Below, piece by piece: positions 27,627 to 35,385 of a stretch of 64,000 nt of DNA. The position numbers and the translations under genes are program-made. Within the stretch, counting starts at the first letter, position 1. Every line of letters starts with the position of its first letter. The notes beneath the pieces are model-generated. The model saw only the letters and a list, made by a program, of their open reading frames with translations, searched no databases and was not told the DNA's origin. The DNA is from Dolomitihabitans soli (GTDB taxonomy: Bacteria > Actinomycetota > Actinomycetes > Streptosporangiales > Streptosporangiaceae), in the NCBI RefSeq assembly GCF_022213955.1, contig NZ_JAKNTW010000001.1:1-64000 (forward strand), read 5' to 3'.

Positions 27627-27930
27627 CCGGGCCCGTCTGCACGATCGTGCTGCGCGGCGCGGTGAGCCAGCGGAACCTGCTGCCCAGTGACTCCGCCGAC
27701 AGCGGCCCGGCCTGCTCGCCGCACGCCATCTCGTAGGCGTCCAGGGCGTGCCGTACCCCCTCGGCGTCGATCTCGGGGTCGAGGGCGCGCACCCGGACGA
27801 CGTCGAGTTCGACCTTGGCGCACAGGTAGCCCGCCGGCTGGCAGTAGACGATCACGCCCGCGTTGACCAGCTCGCCGCGCTCCACCCGCGGGATCACGCG
27901 AATCGTGGCGTACTCGTAGACGTCGCTCAT
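27544..27930 (-). CDS. DUF3037 family protein
   Basis: A 128-residue cytosolic protein of a conserved uncharacterised family (YEYATIRVIPRVERGELVNAGVIVYCQPAGYLCAKV is typical). Its start overlaps the stop of the HipA-like kinase gene (ATGA). The last residues PTRS replace the ancestral ART-type end because of the tandem duplication. These proteins are commonly found next to HipA-like kinases; the biochemical role is unknown, and a substrate or regulator of the kinase is a guess from position only. Confidence 0.85.
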   Translation of the reverse strand: MSDVYEYATIRVIPRVERGELVNAGVIVYCQPAGYLCAKVELDVVRVRALDPEIDAEGVRHALDAYEMACGEQAGPLSAESLGSRFRWLTAPRSTIVQTGPVHAGLTGDPATELERLFDRLVRTPTRS

Positions 27931-28751
27931 CGGGCGTCCTTCCAGAACGGTACGCCACGGCCGGCCTCGCGCCTGGACGCGGCGTCAGGCGGCCGTTCCC
28001 CCGCACCTGCGGTGTCGGGCAGCCAGGCCCGCGGCCCGCTCGCCCGCGCGAGCAGGTGCTCCACATACGCCTGCCGTACGGCGGGCGGCCCGTCGAAGCC
28101 GGGCTCGTCCAGCCACTCGTCGGGCACCGCGGCCGTCACCTCCTCCAGCAGCTCCCTGGTGATCCGCGGGCTGAGGTCGGCGTCGGCCTCGGCCAGGCCG
28201 GTGGCGAAGGGGGCGAGGACGTGGTCGCCGCCGTCGAAGGGGCGCTGGGGGTCGGCGGTGCGCCAGTTGTGGTGGAACCAGAGGGCGGCGCCGTGGTCGA
28301 TCAGCCAGATGTCGCGGTGCCAGACCAGCAGGTTCGGGTTGCGCCAGCTCCGGTCGACGTTGTGGATCAGCGCGTCGAACCAGAGCACGCGGGAGGCGAA
28401 GCCCGGTTCCGGGGCCCAGACCAGCGGGTCGAACCCGAGTGCGCCCGGCAGGAAGTCGACGGCGAGGTTGTCGCCCACGCTGGCGTTGAGCAGGTCCTGG
28501 ATCTCCTCGTCCGGCTCTCTCCTGCCGAGTTGCGGGTCCACATCGATGATCCTCAGCTCGGGGGTCCTGAGCCCGAGCCGCCTGGCGAGCTCGGCGCAGA
28601 TGATCTCGGCGACGAGGACGCTGACGCCCTGCCCCGCGCCCCGGAACTTCACGGCATAGGTGCCGAGGTCATCCGCCTCGAGGACACCCGGCAGCGACCC
28701 GCCCTCGCGGAGCGGCGTCACATATCTGGTCGCAACGATGTGTTCGAGCAC
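27927..28751 (-). CDS. HipA-like kinase domain protein
   Basis: A 274-residue single-domain HipA_2-type protein kinase-like fold. The N-terminal YAVKFRG holds the ATP-binding lysine; LWFDALIHNVDRSWRNPNLLVW holds the catalytic HNxDR...N segment, and IWLIDHGAALWF the metal-binding aspartate. Unlike HipA it lacks the full N-terminal lobe and no HipB-like repressor gene is adjacent; its partner is the DUF3037 gene with which it overlaps by four bases. GTG at 28751 was chosen since homologous sequence begins VLEHIVATRYV and TAGCCT lies seven bases upstream. The C-terminal 40 residues are low-complexity. Confidence 0.82.
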   Translation of the reverse strand: MLEHIVATRYVTPLREGGSLPGVLEADDLGTYAVKFRGAGQGVSVLVAEIICAELARRLGLRTPELRIIDVDPQLGRREPDEEIQDLLNASVGDNLAVDFLPGALGFDPLVWAPEPGFASRVLWFDALIHNVDRSWRNPNLLVWHRDIWLIDHGAALWFHHNWRTADPQRPFDGGDHVLAPFATGLAEADADLSPRITRELLEEVTAAVPDEWLDEPGFDGPPAVRQAYVEHLLARASGPRAWLPDTAGAGERPPDAASRREAGRGVPFWKDAR

Positions 28752-28852
28752 GCCACGAAGGCTATCGGCCGCCGCCCACCAACGAGCCACACGCACACCG
28801 GCGGCCGCACACGGGCGACCGCGCACGGCCGGGCCCGCGTTCAGGCATGCCC

Positions 28853-29020
28853 GCGTAGGGGACAGGTCCGTGCGGGTAGGTCCGTGCGGGTAGGCCTGTA
28901 CGGGCAGGTCCGAATGCGGGCAGGTCCGCGTACGGATCTGCCCGCGTTCAGGCAGGCCCCGCGTTCAGGTAGGCCCGCATGCGGGGAGGTTCGCGTGCGG
29001 GGTGGTGGGTGTGCGGCAGG
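28853..29020. repeat. Degenerate GTCCGTGCGGGTAGG-type tandem repeats
   Basis: About nine imperfect units of 14-20 bases related to GTCCGTGCGGGTAG and GTTCAGGCAGGCCCGC fill the gap between the HipA-like and LLM genes (28752-29037). No gene is visible there. Confidence 0.6.
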
Positions 29021-29037
29021 CCCGTGCGCCGGGGCTG

Positions 29038-29919
29038 TCACATTCTGGCGATGATCTCCTCCGCGAAGCGTTCGAGGGTGGCGATCTTGAGTTCGAGGCT
29101 GTCGCCGTGCCGTGCCTTCTCCTCGGGGGTGGCGAGCCACCAGGGGGCGGCCATGGTGGCGGTGACGCCCTTGGCGGCGAAGCGGCGGTAGGTGGCGGGA
29201 TCGGGCAGGACGGCGAGGGGAGCGATGATCTCCAGGGCGTCCGGCGGCCTGCCGTACTCCTGGAGGTGGTGGCGCAGGGCGGTGAGGATCACGTCGAGCT
29301 GGTCCTCGGTGTAGACGCGGTTGCCGATCCAGCCGTCGCCGAGGCGGGCGGCGCGGCGCAGGGCCGGTTCGCTGTCGCCGCCGATGTAGACGGGGACGGG
29401 CCGGGCGGGTACGGGGGCGATGGACAGCGGTCCGAAGTCGAAGTGGACGCCGTGGTGCTCGACCTCGCCGCCGGCCCACAGCCTGCGCAGGACCGGGATC
29501 ATCTCGTCCAGCCTGCGCCCCCGGGTGCGGAAGTCCTGGCCGGTCTGGGCGAACTCGTCCGCGCACCAGCCCACCCCGACCCCGAAGCCGACCCGCTCGC
29601 CGGAGAGCACCGCGGCCGTGGAGACCTGCTTGGCCACGGTGAACAGGTCGCGGGCCGGGGCGATGTAGACGTTGGGGGAGAAGCGCAGCGTGCTGGTCAC
29701 GGCGGCCATCGCACCGATCGTGACCCACGGGTCCGGCCAGTGCGTGGTCGCGTCCCAGCGTGGCCTGCCGGACGTGGAGTAGGGGTACGGCGTGGCGTAG
29801 TCGGCGAAGAAGACGTGGTCCGAGAGCGTGAGCGTGTGCATGCCGTACCGTTCGGCGGCCACGGCGAGTTCGGTGAACTCGCCGGTGGCCACGAACGAGG
29901 CGCCCAGCCAGAAGTCCAT
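29038..29919 (-). CDS. LLM class F420-dependent oxidoreductase
   Basis: A 293-residue luciferase-like TIM-barrel protein. It has the SDHVFF motif after the second strand, LRFSPNVYIAPARDLFTVAKQVSTAAVLSGERVGFGVGVGWCADEF and the RRLDEMIPVLRRLWAGG helix, all usual in F420-dependent LLM enzymes. The substrate is unknown. ATG at 29919 overlaps the stop codon of the preceding gene by one base (TGATG), so it is the third gene of a coupled operon with an alpha/beta hydrolase and another LLM monooxygenase. Confidence 0.85.
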   Translation of the reverse strand: MDFWLGASFVATGEFTELAVAAERYGMHTLTLSDHVFFADYATPYPYSTSGRPRWDATTHWPDPWVTIGAMAAVTSTLRFSPNVYIAPARDLFTVAKQVSTAAVLSGERVGFGVGVGWCADEFAQTGQDFRTRGRRLDEMIPVLRRLWAGGEVEHHGVHFDFGPLSIAPVPARPVPVYIGGDSEPALRRAARLGDGWIGNRVYTEDQLDVILTALRHHLQEYGRPPDALEIIAPLAVLPDPATYRRFAAKGVTATMAAPWWLATPEEKARHGDSLELKIATLERFAEEIIARM

Positions 29920-31169
29920 CAGTCTGCGAACTCGGGGATGACCTTGGTGGCGAAGAGCTCCAGGTTGCGCTTGACCGTGTCGAGCGGAAGCACCCCCTGC
30001 TGGCCCTGCATGAACAGACCGAACCACTCCAGGTCGGGCATCCGGTCGAGCATCCGCTGAATCCCGCGCTTGACGTCGTCCGGGCCGCCGAGCAGGGCCA
30101 TCTCGACCTCGTTCATCCGTTTGTAGTCGCCCTTCTGCGGGCTGATCGGCTGGTGCCGGTCGTCCTCCTTCTTGCGCAGCACCTCCAGGTAGCCGAACGG
30201 GCCGAAGAAGGCGGCGAAGTCCTTCTGCATGCTCGTGCCGTAGGTGGCGATGGCCTCCTCACGGGTGTCGGCCATGCCGATGATCTTCAGGATGCCGGTG
30301 TGCTCGCCCAGCTTGTAGTCGCGGCCGCACTTGGCCGACTCCTCCTGGTAGAGCCGGGCCTTGGCCGCGTGCTCGTCCGGGTTGGGGGTGAACATCCACG
30401 GCATGATGTCCTCCTGGGCGGCCCTGATGACCGATCGGTCGGAGATCGTGAACGGCTGCCACAGCTCGGGATGCGGGTTCTGGTACGGCTTGGGGCACAC
30501 CGAGACGGCCTGGATCCGCCCGTCGTCCGACACCTCGCCCGGTGCGCCGAACGTCTTGGTCCACTCCAGCGCCGGCCAGCCCTCGATCCCCTCGTACGGC
30601 GCGGGCACCTCGTAGTCGACGACGTCGGACTTGTAGCGCAGGGTCTCCTGAGTCCAGGCCATCTTCATGATCTTCAACATCTCGCCGAACACGTCGAAGT
30701 TGCGGGTGTCGGTGGCCGACCCGTCGGATCTGGCGGCGGCGGTCTTCCAGCGCTGGCCGAGCACGTTCATCCAGCGGTTCTGGTAGCCGCGCGCCACGCC
30801 GAGGCGCAGCCGTCCCTTGCAGAACTGGTCGAGCAGCGCCACGTCCTCGGCGGCCCGGATCGGGTCCCAGGCGGGGAGCACGATGCCGAGCGGGGCCAGC
30901 AGGATGCGTTCGGTGCGGGCCGCCAGGTCGGTGAGGAACATCAGCGGGTTGACCGAGAACTCGAAGCCTTCGGAGTGGAAGTGGTGCTCGGTCATCATCA
31001 GCGCGTCGAAGCCGATCTGGTCGGCGTGCACCGCGATCTCGCGCACCTCGTGCAGCAGCAGCTGGTAGGAGTCGGTGTCACGGCCGATCGGGCGCCTGGC
31101 GATCGCGTTCTCCTCCTGGCTGTAGCCCGAGCCGGGGATCTGCGGGTTGAGGAATATCGAGAACTTCAC
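29919..31169 (-). CDS. LLM class flavin-dependent monooxygenase, long form
   Basis: A 416-residue luciferase-like monooxygenase beginning MKFSIFLNPQIPGSGYS. The MTEHHFH motif, LAPLGIVLPAWDPIRAAEDVALLDQFCKGRLRLGVARGYQ and the long C-terminal insert with PWMFTPNPDEHAAKARLYQEES match long LLM oxygenases that act on small organic substrates with reduced flavin. The GTG start has AAGGAGCC upstream and overlaps the hydrolase stop by four bases. The three-gene unit lies divergent from another LLM gene at a shared operator. Confidence 0.85.
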   Translation of the reverse strand: MKFSIFLNPQIPGSGYSQEENAIARRPIGRDTDSYQLLLHEVREIAVHADQIGFDALMMTEHHFHSEGFEFSVNPLMFLTDLAARTERILLAPLGIVLPAWDPIRAAEDVALLDQFCKGRLRLGVARGYQNRWMNVLGQRWKTAAARSDGSATDTRNFDVFGEMLKIMKMAWTQETLRYKSDVVDYEVPAPYEGIEGWPALEWTKTFGAPGEVSDDGRIQAVSVCPKPYQNPHPELWQPFTISDRSVIRAAQEDIMPWMFTPNPDEHAAKARLYQEESAKCGRDYKLGEHTGILKIIGMADTREEAIATYGTSMQKDFAAFFGPFGYLEVLRKKEDDRHQPISPQKGDYKRMNEVEMALLGGPDDVKRGIQRMLDRMPDLEWFGLFMQGQQGVLPLDTVKRNLELFATKVIPEFAD

Positions 31170-31960
31170 GCAAGGCTCCTTAGCCAGTCGTTGAGAACGA
31201 GCACGAACTCCGCCGGGCGCTCCTCGTGCAGCCGGTGCCCGCTGCCCTCCCAGGTGATCGCCCTGGAGCGGGGGTCCTTGAACAGGGCGGCCTCCCAGGC
31301 GGCCCGCGCCGGGTCGAACCAGAAGGTGAGCACCGGGCAGTCCCGTCGGGCGAGGTAGGCGTCGGCGGCGGGCCGTACGCCGATCGCGCCGGGTGCGCAG
31401 AACATCGCCTCGAACGCCTCCGCCAGCACGTGCGGGGGCGTGGCCAGCAGCCGCCGCCGATGCTGTTCGCGCAGCCACGCGGGGGACGCCGGAGTGTAGG
31501 ACCAGTCGTCGATCGCGACGGCGACCGCGTTGGCGTCGCCGTCGCGCAGGGACGAGACGATCGACGGGAACGCCTCGGCGACCGTTCCCGCGAAGCCGTA
31601 CCCGGGCTCGACCGCCACCAGCGCCGGGACCAGGCCGGGATGTTCCACGGCCAGGTGGGAGGCCACCTGGCCGCCCATCGAGTGCCCGACCGGCACGCAC
31701 GTCTCGACGCCGAGCGACGCGCACAGCTCGGCGAGGTCGGCGGCCATCTTGCGCGGGGTGTTGCCGTGCGGCGGAGCCGAGGAGTAGCCGTGCCCGCGCA
31801 GGTCGGCCGCGATCACCCGGTACGTCCCGCGCAGCGCGGGCAGGTGGTGGGCCCAATCGCGCGAGTCGGCCCCCCAGCCGTGGACCAGCAGCAGCGTGGT
31901 CTCACCCGACCCGTCGTCGGTATAGAAAAGCCGCACATCGCCGAGATCGGCAAACGACAT
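31166..31960 (-). CDS. Alpha/beta hydrolase, probable ester or lactone hydrolase
   Basis: A 264-residue cytosolic alpha/beta hydrolase. HGWGADSRDW carries the oxyanion region; Ser95 in VGHSMGGQ is the nucleophile. The acid is likely in TFWFDPARAAW and the His in SGHRLHEERPAEF. In an operon with two LLM oxygenases, it may hydrolyse an ester or lactone formed by Baeyer-Villiger-like oxidation; this is inference from context. ATG at 31960 has a GGGAGG site. It is the first gene downstream of the palindromic operator at 32009. Confidence 0.87.
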   Translation of the reverse strand: MSFADLGDVRLFYTDDGSGETTLLLVHGWGADSRDWAHHLPALRGTYRVIAADLRGHGYSSAPPHGNTPRKMAADLAELCASLGVETCVPVGHSMGGQVASHLAVEHPGLVPALVAVEPGYGFAGTVAEAFPSIVSSLRDGDANAVAVAIDDWSYTPASPAWLREQHRRRLLATPPHVLAEAFEAMFCAPGAIGVRPAADAYLARRDCPVLTFWFDPARAAWEAALFKDPRSRAITWEGSGHRLHEERPAEFVLVLNDWLRSLA

Positions 31961-32008
31961 ACCGGTCCTCCCGTGAGCACTGAGCGCAAGCTACCCTAGG
32001 AATGCTAG

Positions 32009-32024
32009 CCGAGCAATCGCTTGG
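32009..32024. promoter_or_regulatory. Regulon palindrome copy 1 (CCNAGCNNNNGCTNGG)
   Basis: CCGAGCAATCGCTTGG lies in the 90-base gap between the divergent hydrolase-LLM operon and the LLM gene at 32051. Additional half-sites GCAAGC, CCTAGG and GCTAGC occur within the preceding 25 bases, so a second weaker site may overlap. Confidence 0.7.
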
Positions 32025-32050
32025 TCGAGGAGGGGTTGAGGGAGGCGGGA

Positions 32051-32884
32051 ATGCGGCTCGGCGTGACGATGTTCGCCACCGATCGGTCGATGCCGGTCAC
32101 CGATCTGGCCGTGGCCGTGGAGGAACGCGGCTTCTCCTCCCTCTACCTGCCCGAGCACACCCACATCCCGGTCTCCCGCCGCACCCCGCCGGCGGCCGGC
32201 CAGGACGAGTTGCCGCAGGAGTACAAACGGACCCTCGACCCGCTCGTCGCCCTCGCCTTCGCCGCCGCCGTCACCCGCCGCATCACCCTCGGCACCGGGA
32301 TCCTGCTGGCCGCCCAGCGCGAGCCGATCGTCACGGCCAAGGCCATCGCCACGCTCGACCACCTCTCCGGCGGCAGGTTCGCGCTCGGGCTGGGCTTCGG
32401 CTGGAACGTGGAGGAGATCGAGAACCACGGCGTGCCGTACGGCACGCGCAGGGACGTCGCGCGTGAGCACGTGCTGGCGATGCGAGCGCTGTGGAACGGG
32501 GAGGTGGCCGGGTTCGACGGGCGGCACACCCGGTTCGAGCCGTCGTGGTCGTGGCCCAAACCCGTCGGCGGGCCGCCGATCCATCTAGGCGGCGCGGCCG
32601 GTCCCCGGCTGTTCGCCCATGTGGCCGAGTACGCCGACGGGTGGCTGCCGATCGGCGGCGGCGGGATCAAGGCCGCGCTGCCCGCGCTCAGACGGGCGTG
32701 CGAGGAGGCGGAACGGCCGATGGCCGCGGTGATCCCCTTCGGCACGCTGCCGAGCGCCGGGAAACTTGAGCACTTCGCCGAGTTGGGGATCGAGGAGGTC
32801 GTGCTCAACGTGCCCGGAGACGCCGATGTGCTCGCCGTACTCGATGAGTATGCCCGGTATCTGCCTGTCTTTCGGGTTACATGA
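32051..32884 (+). CDS. LLM class F420-dependent oxidoreductase
   Basis: A 277-residue F420-type luciferase-like protein. It carries LYLPEHTHIPVSRRTP, the motif ITLGTGILLAAQREPIVTAKAIATLDHLSGGRFALGLGFGWN and VGGPPIHLGGA, typical of probable F420-dependent oxidoreductases of the Rv2161c type. ATG at 32051 has a GAGGGAGG site; an upstream TTG overlaps the operator and was rejected. It is transcribed alone, divergent from the hydrolase-LLM operon. The substrate is unknown. Confidence 0.87.
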   Translation: MRLGVTMFATDRSMPVTDLAVAVEERGFSSLYLPEHTHIPVSRRTPPAAGQDELPQEYKRTLDPLVALAFAAAVTRRITLGTGILLAAQREPIVTAKAIATLDHLSGGRFALGLGFGWNVEEIENHGVPYGTRRDVAREHVLAMRALWNGEVAGFDGRHTRFEPSWSWPKPVGGPPIHLGGAAGPRLFAHVAEYADGWLPIGGGGIKAALPALRRACEEAERPMAAVIPFGTLPSAGKLEHFAELGIEEVVLNVPGDADVLAVLDEYARYLPVFRVT

Positions 32885-32966
32885 CATGTGCGGGCGTTGA
32901 CGGGTGAGGGCGGCACCCCCTTGAGTGGAGGGGGTCGGGGGTCGAGACGCGGCGAGGGGAGACGGC

Positions 32967-35165
32967 GTGCCGCATGCGCAGCCGCTCAGAACGGGGGATC
33001 CCGGGCGGTTAGGCGGATACGAGTTGTCCGGCCGCCTCGGCGAGGGCGGTCAGGGCGCGGTCTACCTCGCCACGCGTCCGGACACCGACGGCGAGAGATA
33101 CGCCGTCAAGCTCCTCTACGCGCCGGTCGGCGCCGACGAGGCCGCGTTCCTGCGCGAGATCGAGATGGCCAAGCAGGTCGCCAGGTTCTGCACCGCCCAG
33201 GTCCTGGACGCGGGGGTGGCCGATGGACGTCCGTACATCGTGAGCGAGTACGTCGACGGGCCCACACTGCAACGTGACGTCGCGCTGGCGGGGCCGCGGT
33301 CGGGGGGCGCGCTGGAACGCCTGGCGATCGGCACGGCCACCGCGCTCGCCGCGATCCACCAGGCCGGGATCGTGCACCGCGACTTCAAGCCGCAGAACGT
33401 CCTGCTCGGACCCGATGGGCCGCGGGTCATCGACTTCGGCCTGGCCCGCGCCCTCGACGCCGCCGCCACGTTGAGCGGGCGGGGCGCCGGGACACCCGCC
33501 TACATGGCGCCCGAGCAGATCTCCGCAGGCGACATCACCGCCGCCGCCGACGTCTTCGCCTGGGGGTCGGCCATCTGCTTCGCCGCCAACGGGCGTCCGC
33601 CGTTCGGTCACGACTCCATCGCCGCCGTGATGCACCGCATCCTGACCGCGCGGCCGGTGATCGGGGCGCTCACCGGGCAACTCGGCGCACTGGTCGAGCG
33701 GTGCCTGGCCAAGGACCCGGCCCTGCGTCCGGGCAGTCGCGAACTGCTGCTCACCCTGCTGGGCGAACCCACGCCTGTTCCCGTACCCGAGCGGTCGGAT
33801 TCCTCGGGCCCCGCCTTCTACCTGTCCGCGCCGGAGGCTCCCGCCGTTCAGGGGGAGGCGGACCCCGGCACGGACCTCGACGCGGATTCCTTCGGGGACG
33901 CCGCCTCGGACCCGGACGCGGACTTCTTCGGGCACGCCGGCTCGGACCCCGACGCGGACCCCGATGCGGCCTCCGAGGGGAAGGCCGGGGAGGTTCAAGC
34001 GGTCCCGGCGGGTCTGGGAATGGCGGCTCGTGTGATCCCGGCCGGGCAGGCCGGGGAAGGGCGGACGGGTTTATCGGCCGGGGAGCCCTACTCGGTCGCG
34101 GAGAGCGTGGACGGGGAGGCCCGTTCGCTCCCAGAGGTCCGGGCGGGCGGGGAGGCGCACGAGGTCCGGGCGGGCTGGACGACGGGCTTGGCGCGGGCGG
34201 GATCCCGAGGTGGTGGCGGGCGGTCCGGGCCGGAGGATGAGGTCACGCGGACCCATCCGGGCCGGGCGAGCCGGGCCTCGATGGCGGTGTCCGGCTCGCT
34301 ACTGGTCAGCGCCGCCGTGCTGGTGACGGTATTGGTGCCCGCCCTGACCGGCGACGACTCCGGCGAGCTTCGGCCCGGCGGCGTCCAGGTGTCCGGCCCC
34401 ACGGCCACCGCCACCGCCGCGGCCCCGGCCGACAGCGGTCCGCCGGACGACGAACCGAGCGCGCCTCCCCGGCTCGCCGGCAGTGCGCCCGCCCCCACCC
34501 CGACCGCGGGGACGGCGACCGTGAACGTCCCCGCACTCGTCGGCCTGGACCGCGCCGAGGCGGTGCGTGCGATCAAGCGGGCCGGACTGGCCGCCGGTCC
34601 GATCGCCGAGATCGACTCCGCCGAGCGGATCGGCCGGGTGCTCACCGTCGTCCCCGCGGCGGGTTCCGCGGTGGCCGCCGGGACGCGGATCCGGCTGGAG
34701 GTGTCGGCGGGCGTGCGGGTGCCGGCACTCGTCGGCCTCCAGTGGCCCGCCGCCCAGTCGGCCCTGACGACCGCGGGTCTCGTGGTCGGCGAGGTGACCA
34801 GGGCCTGTTCCGGCCAGTCGACGGGGCAGGTGATCGAGAGCCGGCCGGCGGCGGAGAGCAGGGTCGCCGGAGGGAGCGCCGTCGCGCTGGTGGTCGCCCG
34901 CCAGGGCGTCGCCGTGCCGGGAGTCGTGGGACAGGGGCAGGCGGAGGCGGAGCAGGCGGTGCGGGGGGCCGGGCTCGCCGTACGGGTGCGTCCGCGGATC
35001 GTCGAGTCTCCCGCCCAGGTCGGCGTGGTGCTCGCGCAGCGGCCGGCGCCGGGTGGCTGCGCCGGTCCCGGACGTGCCGTCGTGATCGCCGTCGGCGTCG
35101 AGGGCACGGGCGGGCCGGGTCCGGGGGAGTCGCCCGACCCCTCAGCGGAGCCGACCGCCCCTTGA
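32967..35165 (+). CDS. Membrane Ser/Thr protein kinase with three PASTA repeats
   Basis: A 732-residue receptor kinase of the PknB/StkP type. The cytosolic kinase domain (about 18-265) has the glycine loop GEGGQGAVY, ATP lysine K48 (YAVKLL), catalytic H137-R138-D139 (HRDFKPQN), D156-F157-G158 and GTPAYMAPEQ. A juxtamembrane region rich in Asp/Gly and Arg follows, with a repeated DPDAD unit. One TM helix lies at about 440-460 (SLLVSAAVLVTVLVPAL). Three PASTA repeats (VPALVGLDRAEAV..., VPALVGLQWPAAQ..., VPGVVGQGQAEAE...) face the outside and should bind peptidoglycan. GTG at 32967 has GAGGGGAG upstream. Catalytic residues are intact. Confidence 0.93.
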   Translation: MPHAQPLRTGDPGRLGGYELSGRLGEGGQGAVYLATRPDTDGERYAVKLLYAPVGADEAAFLREIEMAKQVARFCTAQVLDAGVADGRPYIVSEYVDGPTLQRDVALAGPRSGGALERLAIGTATALAAIHQAGIVHRDFKPQNVLLGPDGPRVIDFGLARALDAAATLSGRGAGTPAYMAPEQISAGDITAAADVFAWGSAICFAANGRPPFGHDSIAAVMHRILTARPVIGALTGQLGALVERCLAKDPALRPGSRELLLTLLGEPTPVPVPERSDSSGPAFYLSAPEAPAVQGEADPGTDLDADSFGDAASDPDADFFGHAGSDPDADPDAASEGKAGEVQAVPAGLGMAARVIPAGQAGEGRTGLSAGEPYSVAESVDGEARSLPEVRAGGEAHEVRAGWTTGLARAGSRGGGGRSGPEDEVTRTHPGRASRASMAVSGSLLVSAAVLVTVLVPALTGDDSGELRPGGVQVSGPTATATAAAPADSGPPDDEPSAPPRLAGSAPAPTPTAGTATVNVPALVGLDRAEAVRAIKRAGLAAGPIAEIDSAERIGRVLTVVPAAGSAVAAGTRIRLEVSAGVRVPALVGLQWPAAQSALTTAGLVVGEVTRACSGQSTGQVIESRPAAESRVAGGSAVALVVARQGVAVPGVVGQGQAEAEQAVRGAGLAVRVRPRIVESPAQVGVVLAQRPAPGGCAGPGRAVVIAVGVEGTGGPGPGESPDPSAEPTAP

Positions 35166-35280
35166 TCGTGCCAGTCGTCCCGGCCCTGTTGTGCGGGTGG
35201 GCGCCGGCGAGTCACGTTGATCGTGTCAGTCGTCTCGGCCTGGTCGTGAGGGTGGGTGCCGGGCGGATCTTCTTGATCGT
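35162..35280. repeat. 55-bp direct repeat downstream of the PASTA kinase
   Basis: A 55-base unit beginning TTGATCGTG occurs at 35162 and 35217 with scattered differences, and a third start at 35273. It begins within the kinase stop region and fills the gap to the MMPL gene. Confidence 0.7.
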
Positions 35281-35385
35281 GTGGTGATCGTCTCATTTCC
35301 TGATGAAATACGACCTGCCGGATATATCACCCTTACCCTTTGGTTGCGTTCTGCACGGCGGAACGGAACGAGCGTGGGGGCCGCG

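Noticed and set aside
27479-28066. Minus-strand open frame ending in a second copy of the DUF3037 C-terminus
   Set aside because: It shares codons with DUF3037 only through the shifted left copy of the 68-bp duplication. The DUF3037 frame is the conserved one.
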